The notes: generated from the letters alone by a model not told the origin. A stretch of 64,000 nucleotides of DNA from Methanobacterium alkalithermotolerans (GCF_018141185.1 NZ_CP058560.1:124001-188000), one strand, 5' to 3'. Positions 9,642-18,818 are shown, counted from the first letter of the stretch. Program-made: numbers and translations.

Positions 9642-9760
9642 AAAATTTAAAACCTCCCAAATACTATGCACTGTAAACTATTTGTAAATCAAACTATATG
9701 TTAACTATAATATATAGGTATCGGAATATTTATATCCTGAAATGAATATACAAATTAACC

Positions 9761-10189
9761 ATGAATACTGAGGATATCCGCACCGTCACCGACCTTTTTG
9801 ATGAAATAAATGAAAAACTGATGAAAACCAGTCAGGAAACTCTGTTAAATATTTATAAGGATTTAACCATAGCCGAGGCCAATGCCATCTATGCCATAGG
9901 GCCAGAAGGACCTAAAACCATGAAAGAAATCGCCCAGGCCCTGGGAGTTGCGGTTAGTACCCCCACCCGAATAATAGACCGGCTCCTGGAAAAAGGTTTT
10001 GTAAGTAGGACTGTGGGAAAAGAAGATCGCAGAAAACTATTAATTGAACTAACACCCCAGGGGAAAAAATTAGTAAGTGATATTGATAACGAATCACTGG
10101 AAGTAACTAAAAAAATGTTAAAGGGCTTATCTCCTGAAGAGATAGAAACCTTTACCCGGATACTCTTAAAGATAAGTGAAAATATTTAA
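9761..10189 (+). CDS. MarR family transcriptional regulator
   Basis: A 142-residue protein with the MarR winged-helix layout: an N-terminal helix for dimerisation, TMKEIAQALGVAVSTPTRIIDRLLEKGFVSR as helix-turn-helix, and a wing with KEDRRKLLIELTPQGKKL. It is divergent from the hydrolase-CPBP pair, the usual arrangement for a MarR protein controlling its neighbour and itself. The 119-base intergenic region contains TATA-like stretches and a GTTAAC-centred imperfect inverted repeat near 9700-9708, a possible operator. Ligand unknown. Confidence 0.8.
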   Translation: MNTEDIRTVTDLFDEINEKLMKTSQETLLNIYKDLTIAEANAIYAIGPEGPKTMKEIAQALGVAVSTPTRIIDRLLEKGFVSRTVGKEDRRKLLIELTPQGKKLVSDIDNESLEVTKKMLKGLSPEEIETFTRILLKISENI

Positions 10190-10252
10190 GGGAAGAAATT
10201 TTCTATTCATTAGATTCTTTATTATCTACTTAACCGGATTTTTAAGCATTAT

Positions 10253-10663
10253 TTATAATCCCCGGATCATTAAGTTAATATGCCCTATTTCAGGAAATAC
10301 ATATACAACTTTTGATATCTCCTTTAAGGGTACCCACCCAGGGTAAGGATCTGGATTTTTGTCTGCTTTCATTTCATAGAGGGGATTTCCATTTGAATCA
10401 TTTTTAATAGAAACAACTCTGGCTATTACCGGCTGGGGATACCAGGTGGCATCATAAATAACTACATCTCCCTCTACTATAGTATCTGGATTTTTATTAA
10501 TTATTACTATGTCTCCCTGGTTAATAGCTGGGGACATGGCGGTATCTACCACAACCCTCATATCCGATGATAATAACATCCCGGCAGCACCTATAAATGA
10601 TACGGAAGCAATTAAAAACACCATAACAATTAAAATGATAACTTTATTAGATATTTTATTCAT
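10253..10663 (-). CDS. S26 signal-peptidase-like protein, catalytic residues apparently lost
   Basis: A 136-residue protein with one N-terminal membrane segment (about residues 8-32) and the fold signature of archaeal signal peptidase I: AMSPAINQGDIVII, VVIYD, ARVVSI, and a final PEIGHINLMI. In active archaeal enzymes the first motif reads GSM(S/E)P with the catalytic Ser, and the later one reads HRVV with the catalytic His. Here those positions are Ala in TAMSP and Ala in IARVV. It therefore seems to be a catalytically dead homologue, perhaps regulatory. A GGAGAA ribosome site supports the start. Confidence 0.65.
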   Translation of the reverse strand: MNKISNKVIILIVMVFLIASVSFIGAAGMLLSSDMRVVVDTAMSPAINQGDIVIINKNPDTIVEGDVVIYDATWYPQPVIARVVSIKNDSNGNPLYEMKADKNPDPYPGWVPLKEISKVVYVFPEIGHINLMIRGL

Positions 10664-10771
10664 TAAAATTCTCCATTATCTTAATTTAAACGAATTTAAT
10701 AGATGTTCATCTTGATTTAATCTACAATTTTCTCCGGGTATAAAGTAAATAAACGGCAACAAAATTTATTT

Positions 10772-11338
10772 TTACAGTCCTAATAGTTCTTTTTTCTTTA
10801 ATTCGAATTCTTCTTGAGTTACTACGCCCATATCTTTTAATTCAGCTAATTTTTTAAGTTCATCCAGGGGACTAATCTTTAATTCTGATTTATTATGGGA
10901 TTCATCAATTTTTTGACGTATTATTTCATATAATTCTTTTAATCTTTTATCATCACTTCTAAATGAATATTCCACACTGGATAGGTATACTTGAATACTG
11001 GGCAGGGCTAAAAATTTACCTGCATCATAGTCCACACTAGTTATATTATCGTACCTGATGTGCTTTGTGCCACGATCTTTTCCTCTCCAGAAGCTTTTTT
11101 TATGGACTATTATTTCATTTTCATCTAATTCTAAAATACCTTTAATATATCTGGAATTGTTGCCCAGGCTTACTCTTCCCGGCATTGATTCATAGAATGA
11201 AACTGCAATCTGTAGATTAGTCTGCTCCACAGTATTATCTTGATTTTTAGTTTCATTTTGATTTAGACTCCTTCCACAATTTTTACAATAATTACTAGTC
11301 TCCAGGTTTTCAGTACTGCAATTAATACAATTTACCAT
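10772..11338 (-). CDS. Zinc-ribbon, PH-like and SHOCT domain protein
   Basis: A 188-residue soluble protein. Residues 1-25 form a zinc ribbon (CINC...CKNCG). The middle (about 60-140) is a beta-rich region compatible with a bacterial PH-like domain (IKGILELDENEIIVHKK, IRYDNITSVDYDAG). The last 30 residues are a SHOCT domain (LKKLAELKDMGVVTQEEFE and on), a short C-terminal oligomerisation module. Proteins of this make-up are usually thought to act near membranes or in protein interaction; the actual role is unknown. GGGGGTAG precedes the start. Confidence 0.7.
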   Translation of the reverse strand: MVNCINCSTENLETSNYCKNCGRSLNQNETKNQDNTVEQTNLQIAVSFYESMPGRVSLGNNSRYIKGILELDENEIIVHKKSFWRGKDRGTKHIRYDNITSVDYDAGKFLALPSIQVYLSSVEYSFRSDDKRLKELYEIIRQKIDESHNKSELKISPLDELKKLAELKDMGVVTQEEFELKKKELLGL

Positions 11339-11519
11339 ATTACCACTACCCCCATCATGAATTTTTGAAATTTTATAAGCTAAAAGTTAATAACAATCAT
11401 GATTTTAATTTCAATTTAATTTAATGAAATTACTTTTTTTGAAGATAGGGGGCCATATTATTACAACTCCCTAAAGCTGCAAATTCATTTTCATAATTGT
11501 AAAATTTTATATGTATTTG

Positions 11520-11539
11520 TTTATAATATATATTATAAA
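11520..11539. promoter_or_regulatory. 20-bp AT-only perfect palindrome, promoter of a small gene
   Basis: TTTATAATAT followed directly by its reverse complement ATATTATAAA, 41 bases upstream of a 40-codon gene. It contains a TATA-box-like sequence at a suitable distance for transcription starting near 11555. It could be a symmetric operator as well as a promoter; AT-only palindromes also arise by chance in such AT-rich DNA. Confidence 0.4.
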
Positions 11540-11580
11540 GATTTAGGATTATACCTTAACTATTTAAAGAGAGATCTACC

Positions 11581-11703
11581 TTGTTAGATAAAAGAAAAAA
11601 AAGGCTAAAGAAAAAAACAGGCACGGTATGTCTGGTTTACGACTCTGAAGACTATTATGAGGACATTGTGGACTACAATGACGATGAAGACTGTGGTTTT
11701 TAA
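11581..11703 (+). CDS. 40-residue bipolar small protein
   Basis: TTG at 11581 opens a 40-codon frame ending at TAA 11703. The product is strikingly two-sided: residues 3-12 are almost all Lys/Arg, while residues 21-38 are rich in Asp/Glu and Tyr and end in DCGF. A weak GAGAGA ribosome site and a TATA-containing palindrome lie upstream. I do not recognise the family. The charge segregation and promoter argue for a real gene, but the TTG start and short length keep confidence low. Confidence 0.4.
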   Translation: MLDKRKKRLKKKTGTVCLVYDSEDYYEDIVDYNDDEDCGF

Positions 11704-11867
11704 GTAAATTTTTTTTTATTCTAGTTTTTAGGTTAATTAGACTGAATTTCAGGATTTTTTTTTAAATTGATCTATAGATGTCTTATAATTACCTGAGATT
11801 CTATTCCAGTAATTAACCAGAAAAATATAATAGTATTGCCCTTATCATATTAAAATGAGGTAAATCC

Positions 11868-12251
11868 ATGGAAAACCAAGAAAAAATCAAAATGGTAGAA
11901 GACTACATTCTAGCTTACAATAACTTCGACGTACCGGGAATGGTATCCTATCTCCACGAGGACATGCTATTCCAGAACATCTCCCAGGGAAAGGTCACCC
12001 TGGAGTTAAAGGGCCGAAACTCTTTCACCCGGCAAGCCTACCAGGCTGTAAATCTTTTCAAAGAAAGGGAAATCATAATCACCGAGGTAAACTTTGAAAA
12101 AGAGGACATGATAGTTAAAATAGACTACAAGGGCACTCTGGGAGTGGATGTTCCCGATGGACCAAAAAAGGGTGAAAAAATAGAGTTAAAGGGGGGTTCT
12201 ATTTTTCAGTTTAAAGAGGGTAAGATCAGTTCTATTAAGGATATTAATTAA
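11868..12251 (+). CDS. SnoaL/NTF2-like protein
   Basis: A 127-residue protein with the NTF2-like cone-fold pattern: VEDYILAYNNFDVPGMVSYLHEDMLFQNIS at the start, a central strand region, and a final GGSIFQFKEGKISSIKD. Such proteins bind small ligands or act as simple enzymes in many pathways, so no substrate can be given. GAGGT lies 10 bases before the ATG. It is followed by a membrane protein gene 37 bases downstream, probably co-transcribed. Confidence 0.7.
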   Translation: MENQEKIKMVEDYILAYNNFDVPGMVSYLHEDMLFQNISQGKVTLELKGRNSFTRQAYQAVNLFKEREIIITEVNFEKEDMIVKIDYKGTLGVDVPDGPKKGEKIELKGGSIFQFKEGKISSIKDIN

Positions 12252-12288
12252 ATAATTAATCTAAATTGGATACAGGGAGGAATAAAAT

Positions 12289-12753
12289 TTGATGGAGTAT
12301 CTTATATTCAGTGCACTATTTACTGTGCTGCATATTATATCCTACTACACCGCCGGTGCTATTAACTACCGCTTCACCAAAGATATCTACACTGGAGAAG
12401 ATTCTTTATCCACCTACTTTCTCCGGGATACCTCTAAAAAAGATGAGGCATTGCGAATAAATAAATTATTAATCCCGGGCCAGATAATCCGGGGAGTCTT
12501 GATGTCCGTGGTACTATACCCTCTCCTGGGACCCCTGGGAGAACTATCATTTGTGCTGCGCTTTGCTTTTTTAGGGGGAATAATGCTGATTTATGCTGAT
12601 TTTGCCAGTGCCATACCATTTTGTAATACTATCGAAGGTCTAATATACATGAAAAAACGCTTTGTCACCCGGGATATATTCTTAAAAATCGGTTCAGAGG
12701 CAGTAATCTACAGTGTGCTTTTTGGTTTACTTAGTAGCTACTTCCTATTCTAG
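12289..12753 (+). CDS. Small integral membrane protein
   Basis: A 154-residue protein with about four hydrophobic segments (near residues 3-24, 64-84, 88-108 and 133-153). I do not recognise a family. The ribosome site GGGAGG at 12275-12280 would serve either the TTG at 12289 or the ATG at 12292. It probably shares a transcript with the preceding NTF2-like gene. Confidence 0.6.
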   Translation: MMEYLIFSALFTVLHIISYYTAGAINYRFTKDIYTGEDSLSTYFLRDTSKKDEALRINKLLIPGQIIRGVLMSVVLYPLLGPLGELSFVLRFAFLGGIMLIYADFASAIPFCNTIEGLIYMKKRFVTRDIFLKIGSEAVIYSVLFGLLSSYFLF

Positions 12754-12858
12754 AAACCCGGTGATAATCAATTATTTTTGTATGCAATAGATTTGAAGGA
12801 GGATATCTCTTTCAAGTTCACAGGATCTATAATTCCCTTTACTATAAAAAATAATTTC

Positions 12859-13227
12859 TTATACTGATTTTTTGATTATACTACCTACTGCCCCACTAAT
12901 TGCTCCAAAAACACCATATAAAATTATTATTAAGATTGCTTCCACTATCCCGGTAACAGGCCACAGTGCCTGGGCTGTACTTCCTAATCCCAGGATATAT
13001 AAGATCCCTATAACTGATCCTCCAATAATACCCCCTACTAAACCCACCAGTGCGCCATGAAGGGCCCCGCTTTTATAGCCTTCCCCCACCCGGTAACCCA
13101 CAAATAAGGTAGCCAGTATAAAGCCTATAATACCACCCAGGTCCCCGGCAAGCTCTCCCAGAATAAGCCACAGTAATAAAGAAAGTAATAAACCTTTTCT
13201 GACTTTTTTCCAATGTACTTCCATCAT
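12859..13227 (-). CDS. DUF5518-type membrane protein
   Basis: A 122-residue Gly-rich polytopic membrane protein with about four transmembrane stretches and repeated GG motifs (GALHGALVGLVGGIIGGSVIG). The pattern fits DUF5518, a family common in Methanobacterium and of unknown function. The plus-strand gene at 18345 encodes a related type of protein. Confidence 0.6.
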   Translation of the reverse strand: MMEVHWKKVRKGLLLSLLLWLILGELAGDLGGIIGFILATLFVGYRVGEGYKSGALHGALVGLVGGIIGGSVIGILYILGLGSTAQALWPVTGIVEAILIIILYGVFGAISGAVGSIIKKSV

Positions 13228-13751
13228 AATTTTAACCCCTCCAATCAGCTAATTTTTTAATAGTTATCCTTAATAACCCGCATCCAATACCGGAAAATTC
13301 TCCTTAAGGCCATTAATTAGATTAAATTACTCTGGATAAATCTAATAGATAAAAAAAGGTTCTAAGTAGAGGGGTGCTTCCCATAATAACTACTAATGAA
13401 GCAAAATTTTCCTTTAAAACTGTAACTAATCTAATTATTTTTATAAATTGATTTATCTTCAGTATTATTTTATGGATAATTTCATTTATTATAAATTACT
13501 ATTAGAGGGATATTAACCCCGGAAAAAGGGGTAGTTTCAGATAATATAATCCCTAATTAAAAGGGGCACCATAGAAATCTAAGTTGAATTTCTATAAAAC
13601 AGTTTAGATAACGAAAATTAGAAAAAGACCTGAAAATTAGCTTTTTTAATTTATTTTATGAGGGATATGATAAGTAAAAATATAAATCAACTGTGCTTAT
13701 ATTCTTTAATAGTAAAAAAATTATCATGAAAATTAAAGGGGTTGTAAAAAA
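13228..13751. other. Long intergenic region with one hairpin
   Basis: 524 bases without a convincing gene. It contains an 8-bp inverted repeat (ATAGAAAT at 13571-13578 with ATTTCTAT at 13588-13595) and several AT-rich promoter-like stretches before the CPBP gene. I see no tRNA, no coding remnant and no clear riboswitch. Confidence 0.5.
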
Positions 13752-14690
13752 GTGGTAAAATCAGGTGAAAGGAAAAAAGAAGGGATTACCATAAGGGGAT
13801 TGATGAACTATTTTTTAACTGGAAAAGGGAATATTACGGGGGATGAACCATCAACTCCGGCCACTAATCCAAAAAAGACAGTAACTACTTTTGTTGTGTT
13901 AACCTTTGCTTTATCCTCCATTTTCTGGTACCTTACATCCCGGACACCTTTAGTTGCAGATAATGCCACCATTCTACTTCTCTATACTGTTGGTTCTATG
14001 TGGTGTCCGGCCCTGGCTGCTGTTATCACCCGTTTATACTACCAGCGTAATTTGAAGGGATTCGGGTTTGGCCTGGGAAAACCCATCTGGCTTTTAGTGG
14101 GCATCCTGCTCCCCATTGCTGCCGGGCTTATCATGTTTGGTTTAGCATGGATATCAGGGATAGCACCTTTTAACCTCGAAGGGGCTGCAAATATCCTCAC
14201 CCTTACTTTCATACCTTCCTTACTATTTGCAATAGCTTTAAACTGTTTTTTTGCCGCTGGAGAAGAGTTTGGTTGGCGTGGATTTTTAGTACCGGAACTG
14301 GCCCGATTCCAGACATTCACCCAACTTGCCCTATTATCTGCGGCTATATGGACTCTCTGGCATTTTCCCATGATCCTCTTTGGTCCTTATCATGGGACCG
14401 GGTCACTGATATTCTCCCTGGCTGTTTTTATTCCCTCGGTGATGGGGGCCGGTTTAATCCTGGCCTGGCTTCGTATCATATCCGGAAGTGTATGGGTGGC
14501 AGTACTTTTCCATGGATTCTGGAACTACTTCATCCAGCAGTTCTATCCCGCCCTCACTCAGACTACTGATTCAGGAGAGATGATGCTGGGGGAGTTTGGA
14601 TGGTTTGCAGCCATCATGTATGTGATTCTGGCTATCATATTCTGGTATTATAGAAAAAAACTTCCTGAATTACCGGCAGAAGGAGTATAA
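13752..14690 (+). CDS. CPBP family intramembrane metalloprotease
   Basis: A 312-residue protein with about eight membrane segments after a charged N-terminal tail of ~45 residues. CPBP/Rce1-like motifs are clear: EEFGWRGFLVPELAR, LWHFPMILFG and LFHGFWNYF, providing Glu and His ligands for an intramembrane metal site. The start at GTG follows GGGGTTG; an ATG 17 codons later is possible. Substrate unknown. It is a second, distinct CPBP protein in the window and not a close copy of the one at 7.6 kb. Confidence 0.8.
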   Translation: MVKSGERKKEGITIRGLMNYFLTGKGNITGDEPSTPATNPKKTVTTFVVLTFALSSIFWYLTSRTPLVADNATILLLYTVGSMWCPALAAVITRLYYQRNLKGFGFGLGKPIWLLVGILLPIAAGLIMFGLAWISGIAPFNLEGAANILTLTFIPSLLFAIALNCFFAAGEEFGWRGFLVPELARFQTFTQLALLSAAIWTLWHFPMILFGPYHGTGSLIFSLAVFIPSVMGAGLILAWLRIISGSVWVAVLFHGFWNYFIQQFYPALTQTTDSGEMMLGEFGWFAAIMYVILAIIFWYYRKKLPELPAEGV

Positions 14691-14792
14691 AGATTTAGTG
14701 CCCCTTTCCAGGGGAAACCATCTTTAATTTTTTCTGAATCGATTTTACCATAAAAAAATAATAGATAAGTAGATTTCCTGGAGAACTTTTTT

Positions 14793-14936
14793 TTAGAATA
14801 AACCTGAACCAAAAAAGTCATCCACGCAGTATCCATCTCCCCCCAGATGGTCCTGACAGTAGCATCTTCCACAAACAATACATTTACCTGCAGCGGGCTT
14901 CCCACAGAAATCACATTTTTGGCAGTTATTTTGCAT
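14793..14936 (-). CDS. Small zinc-finger protein
   Basis: A 47-residue Cys/His-rich protein: CDFCGKPAAGKCIVCGRCYCQDHLGGDGYC gives two interleaved CxxC pairs plus a CxxH, resembling AN1- or B-box-like zinc fingers. It ends FFGSGLF. ATG 14936 is the first good start; a TTG 14 codons upstream would add a Lys/Asn-rich tail. Function unknown; probably a DNA, RNA or protein-binding module. Confidence 0.6.
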   Translation of the reverse strand: MQNNCQKCDFCGKPAAGKCIVCGRCYCQDHLGGDGYCVDDFFGSGLF

Positions 14937-15069
14937 AATATTAATATTATTTTTCTTTAAAGATATTTTTTTTTTCAAATTTTTTTTACTAATTGAAATT
15001 TTTTGAATGATTTATAGTAAAAACCCTTAAATCTATATAGATTTTTAGGTAAAATCACCCCATCTGTTT

Positions 15070-15579
15070 TCATTTATTTATTTTTTTCCAGGGCTTCAAA
15101 CGGGGGATCCATCGGGGAACATTATCCCTATATTCTATATATTCATCCCCAAATTTCTTTGTTAAATCTACTTCTTCTTTATATACAATGTAAATATGAT
15201 TTAAAATGAAGAAAAATGCAGTCCATAAGAGTAACTCCCATCCTGAAAAAATCAATGACTCTCCTAATAGAATCATGCTAACCGCAGCGATCATAGGGTT
15301 TCTAAGATGTGCATGGGCACCAGTTACCACTAGATTCTCTGGAGGATCCCAGGGTGCCAGGGTTCCTCTACCTCTAATTATAAATAATTTATTGGTAGAT
15401 ATGAAAAATCCTAATCCAATAAAAACTAATAATATACCGATAATTAACTTAAAGGCAGATAAAAGCGAATCTAAGGTTACAAGTTGCAGATTAAAATTTA
15501 TAATTATAACTAAAGGGACTATTATAGTAACCATGAACGGTAAGATTAGTGAAATTAGAACTCTTAAAATTAATTTCAT
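15070..15579 (-). CDS. Isoprenylcysteine/phospholipid methyltransferase-like membrane protein
   Basis: A 169-residue protein with four or five membrane segments. The C-terminal half has the family pattern LVVTGAHAHLRNPMIAA followed by a helix and EEVDLTKKFGDEYIEYRDNVPRWIP. This is the SAM-binding signature of ICMT/PEMT-type integral membrane methyltransferases (RNP motif, E...YxxY...P). Archaeal members are uncharacterised; the acceptor could be a lipid or a small molecule. Confidence 0.7.
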   Translation of the reverse strand: MKLILRVLISLILPFMVTIIVPLVIIINFNLQLVTLDSLLSAFKLIIGILLVFIGLGFFISTNKLFIIRGRGTLAPWDPPENLVVTGAHAHLRNPMIAAVSMILLGESLIFSGWELLLWTAFFFILNHIYIVYKEEVDLTKKFGDEYIEYRDNVPRWIPRLKPWKKINK

Positions 15580-15761
15580 AGATGAATACTATATGTTATT
15601 TGTATCCTATAAAACTTATAAAGTTAATAAGGATCTAGGGGCCATATGACATTCTTGGCCCTAATTGGCATACTCCCTGGAATAAGTTTTTAGGAAATTT
15701 TTTTTAGAATTCATTCTCAAATATGTCTTTAATCCTGAATTTTGATTATTCTTAAGAAGGC

Positions 15762-16232
15762 CTAATCATAATAATAGGCATCACAATCCCGGCAGACTAT
15801 CAGTGTAGAACTACCATCACTTAATAAATCAAGGGTGCCTCCACAATAAGGACAATCGGCATTGGCAGTGGAAATACCACTTTGATGGTCATAGTAGAAA
15901 TTCCTTAAAGAATCATCACTAACACTGGAAGAATAATCACGGCTATAATCATAAGAACTGTAACTATCATAAGAACTGTAACTGCTACCAGGATAACTAC
16001 TGGTACTTGCATCTGGAGATAAAAGACCAATAATCCCTACTAAGACTATCATACCTACACAACAAGCCCCTACCAAGGTTAAAGCTTTTACTCCATTATT
16101 TTGAGAACTCCACCAGCCTGCTGCGGGAGTATTTTCACGCACCTGCTTTTTTATTAAGGGGGTTCCACAGTTCATGCAAAACCGGGACCCTGGCGGACTA
16201 TCACTGCCACATTGATTACACTCCCGGGACAT
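15762..16232 (-). CDS. Zinc-ribbon membrane protein with Ser/Tyr-rich linker
   Basis: About 156 residues. N-terminal zinc ribbon (CNQCGSDSPPGSRFCMNCG), one transmembrane helix (about 50-72), a low-complexity Ser/Tyr/Asp stretch with repeated SSYDSYS-like units, and a second C-terminal zinc ribbon (CPYCGG...CRDCD). ATG 16232 is preferred because GGAGGTG lies just upstream; the 26 codons before it look noncoding. One of several membrane-anchored zinc-ribbon proteins here; function unknown. Confidence 0.65.
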   Translation of the reverse strand: MSRECNQCGSDSPPGSRFCMNCGTPLIKKQVRENTPAAGWWSSQNNGVKALTLVGACCVGMIVLVGIIGLLSPDASTSSYPGSSYSSYDSYSSYDYSRDYSSSVSDDSLRNFYYDHQSGISTANADCPYCGGTLDLLSDGSSTLIVCRDCDAYYYD

Positions 16233-16343
16233 AATAACACCTCCACTTTTTAAAAAATTCATTCTAATTAATCTCAAACATGGCATAATCGCTAAATAAT
16301 AACCTCTCACGATATTAATTTCTTATTCTATTTTATCCACCAC

Positions 16344-16715
16344 TTATGATCCAAAATATAAAAATAAGGCCCATTTAAAATATTTAACCAGAATAGCTAA
16401 TCCCAAACCGGCTAAAACACCAGATGTAAATCTTAAATAATTATTACTTATCCGTAGATTAAAATACTGGGTTAAACCATCTAGGAAAGTGGGAATAATC
16501 ATTAAAATAGCTAAAATAATTAGCCAGATATTATAGTCCACATAATAAAAATATACATAGATAAAGTAAATAATTGAGCCCAGGTAAATTCCGGTGCAAC
16601 GGGAACAGACCGGAAAATAATAATTATTTACTCTGAAGGTCCGCTCTGGTATGCGGTGGCAGATGCAACTTCCAGATACCTTTAAAATATTCTGGATAGG
16701 GCCCCAACCTTTCAT
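16344..16715 (-). CDS. DUF2085 membrane protein
   Basis: A 123-residue membrane protein with the DUF2085 hallmark CHRIPERTFRV followed by FPVCSRCTGIYLG (about residues 19-46), then three hydrophobic segments. The conserved Cys/His residues suggest metal or redox involvement, but the family function is unknown. Confidence 0.8.
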   Translation of the reverse strand: MKGWGPIQNILKVSGSCICHRIPERTFRVNNYYFPVCSRCTGIYLGSIIYFIYVYFYYVDYNIWLIILAILMIIPTFLDGLTQYFNLRISNNYLRFTSGVLAGLGLAILVKYFKWALFLYFGS

Positions 16716-16875
16716 ACTTTATTAATATACTGCATGAATTAATAAATATTACTATATTATATATAAAAAACATTAACTTATAATAAATAATTAATAAAGA
16801 TAAAGAGCATGGGGTGTAATGTTTTTTTATAAAAAAATTATTCGCTGTTTTCTTAAAATCTAAAGAGGATATGGG

Positions 16876-17994
16876 GTGAAAAAGGTGGTTTCCTCCCTGG
16901 AAATAGAAAATTTGATTCAAAAAAGAGATCTTAAAGAATTAGAAGAAATAGATGATCCCGAAGCACTGGATGGATTAATTGAAGCATTAGAACATGATTA
17001 TTACCTGGTAAGGGCGGCAGCAGCAACAGCATTGGGGAATATGGGCCATGAAAAATCGGTTGAACCTTTAAGTCAAGCTTTAAATAAGGAAAAATACACA
17101 AAACCCGCACTTAAAATGATTCAAGCCCTGGAAAAAACCGGTGACCACCGGGCTATACCCTCTTTGAATGATGCCCAAAATTGGAGTGAACCCTCTATCC
17201 AGACGGCTGCCTCCCGGGCATTGGAAAATCTTAGAAAACAGGAAATAATATTAGAAGAAGAACCAGAAAGATCTAAAGAAATAAAAAACGAAGAAGTAAA
17301 CGGATCAGAAGTTCTAGAAGAATTTGAAACAGCTAAAGGTTTAGAAGAAGAAATACCAGAAGATGTAAATCTGGAATCAGAAATAGATCCAGAAATTCCT
17401 GCTTCCAGGAGAACTTTTCCCTGTGGCCATGAAAACCCGGCTGATGCAGACTTTTGTGTGATTTGTGGTAAAAATCCCTCTTTAATAGAATGTGAAAACT
17501 GTGGAAAAGAGAATAATAAAGAGGCCAGGTTTTGCACTAACTGTGCCCGGCCTCTGGAAAAAATTCACGAGATAAAATGTGAAAACTGCGGCTTTCTAAA
17601 TCCAGATAATGCCCGGTTTTGCACTAATTGCGCCCATCCCCTGGTAAAGGGCCTTAAAATAAACTGTCCTGAATGTGGAACTGAAAACGTGGCAGAAGCC
17701 CGGTACTGTCAACAATGTGCCTTTAATTTAAAACCAGGTGGAAAAATAAGTCCAGTTAGTTCTTCTGGCCCGGGCAGGGTTAAAGAAAGCACATATACAT
17801 CTAACTTTCAATACAAAAATCCTGAAATCGAACAGGGCTTAAGTGCTGGTGAAGCTATTTTAATCATATTATTTTCACCCATAGCCGGCTTAATAGGATT
17901 TTTAGCGTGGAATGATAGTAAACCCAAAAAGGCCAAGGAATCATGTATTATTGGAATCATCATGTTAGTTATAGTATTATTCATCTTAATCTAG
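16876..17994 (+). CDS. HEAT-repeat and multi-zinc-ribbon membrane protein
   Basis: A 372-residue protein. Residues 15-120 are HEAT-like repeats (DDPEALDGLIEALEHDYYLVRAAAATALG pattern, given here as its first part only in spirit: repeated helix pairs with ALG ends). Residues 120-175 form an acidic linker. Residues 180-285 hold four zinc ribbons in tandem (CxxCG...RFCTNCA type). A C-terminal hydrophobic segment follows after residue 325. It looks like a membrane-anchored interaction scaffold. GTG start after GAGGA. The gene is followed by two related small genes at 12- and 17-base gaps, so an operon. Confidence 0.65.
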   Translation: MKKVVSSLEIENLIQKRDLKELEEIDDPEALDGLIEALEHDYYLVRAAAATALGNMGHEKSVEPLSQALNKEKYTKPALKMIQALEKTGDHRAIPSLNDAQNWSEPSIQTAASRALENLRKQEIILEEEPERSKEIKNEEVNGSEVLEEFETAKGLEEEIPEDVNLESEIDPEIPASRRTFPCGHENPADADFCVICGKNPSLIECENCGKENNKEARFCTNCARPLEKIHEIKCENCGFLNPDNARFCTNCAHPLVKGLKINCPECGTENVAEARYCQQCAFNLKPGGKISPVSSSGPGRVKESTYTSNFQYKNPEIEQGLSAGEAILIILFSPIAGLIGFLAWNDSKPKKAKESCIIGIIMLVIVLFILI

Positions 17995-18006
17995 AAGGGG
18001 ATTTAT

Positions 18007-18327
18007 ATGGTTTTAAGGAATCTTTTAAGGGATGAACAGGGATTTTTCATATTTGGACCATTATGGTTTGTGGTGCTGGTGGGGATAATCTATTTTATTT
18101 ACTCCCTTACCCGGGATAATCCCTCCCAGCAATCCTACCAAACCAGCAATCTCCACAACCTGGTTCTGGAAACAGAATGTCCCTCCTGTGGAAGGATTAA
18201 TCCACAACAGGCCCGATTCTGTATTAACTGCAGTCACTCCTTTTTAACACGAACTTGTCCTCAATGTGGTACTGAAAATCTATCTGATGCCCGGTACTGC
18301 CAGGAGTGTGCCCTGCTTTTATCATAA
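18007..18327 (+). CDS. Membrane-anchored double zinc-ribbon protein
   Basis: 106 residues: an N-terminal transmembrane helix (about 14-34), then two zinc ribbons (CPSCGRINPQQARFCINC and CPQCGTENLSDARYCQEC). The second ribbon is nearly identical in pattern to the last ribbon of the preceding gene, suggesting duplication. AGAAGGGGA ribosome site; 12 bases after the previous stop, so co-transcribed. Function unknown. Confidence 0.65.
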   Translation: MVLRNLLRDEQGFFIFGPLWFVVLVGIIYFIYSLTRDNPSQQSYQTSNLHNLVLETECPSCGRINPQQARFCINCSHSFLTRTCPQCGTENLSDARYCQECALLLS

Positions 18328-18344
18328 ATATAGAGGTTAGGAAA

Positions 18345-18818
18345 ATGGATTTAGACTTAGACTCATTAAATAAAAAAATCAATATCTTGGCAATCTTCAC
18401 CGGGCTTTTTGTTTCCTTTGTGATACCGGTAATGGGATTTATAATCTATGGGGATACCATACTTTCTGGTAGTGGGCAAATAACTCCCATGGGACATATG
18501 TTCTTTTTACCTTCCATGGCCCTCCTTGGGGGATTGGTGGCTGCTTTATTAAAATCAGAAGATTTTGTGGAAGGACTGGTAAATGGTGGATTTCTGGGCC
18601 TGGTAATTACCATTATCATGGGTTTTGTGGGGGGAACCCTGATCTTGTTGTACATGCTTTTTATGGGGAACCTGTCTACCCTATTTGCCACCTCCACCAC
18701 CAGTGTGCAGAATAATATTAACTTCATGCGGATAATTCTCCAGCCCTTCCTGATTATATGGAGTGGTATGCTGGGGGGTTTAGTGGGTTATATGGTTAAG
18801 GTGCCTTTTGTCAGGTAA
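18345..18818 (+). CDS. Four-helix membrane protein (DUF5518-like)
   Basis: A 157-residue polytopic protein with four hydrophobic segments and Gly-rich motifs (GGFLGLVITIIMGFVGGTL, MLGGLVGYMVKVPF). ATG 18345 is preceded by GAGGTTAGG; an upstream ATG inside the previous gene is rejected. Likely the last gene of the zinc-ribbon operon starting at 16876. Function unknown. Confidence 0.55.
   Translation: MDLDLDSLNKKINILAIFTGLFVSFVIPVMGFIIYGDTILSGSGQITPMGHMFFLPSMALLGGLVAALLKSEDFVEGLVNGGFLGLVITIIMGFVGGTLILLYMLFMGNLSTLFATSTTSVQNNINFMRIILQPFLIIWSGMLGGLVGYMVKVPFVR

Noticed and set aside
16624..16920. 98-residue minus-strand gene upstream of the DUF2085 gene
   Set aside because: It overlaps two genes with better family evidence and shows no coding signature of its own.
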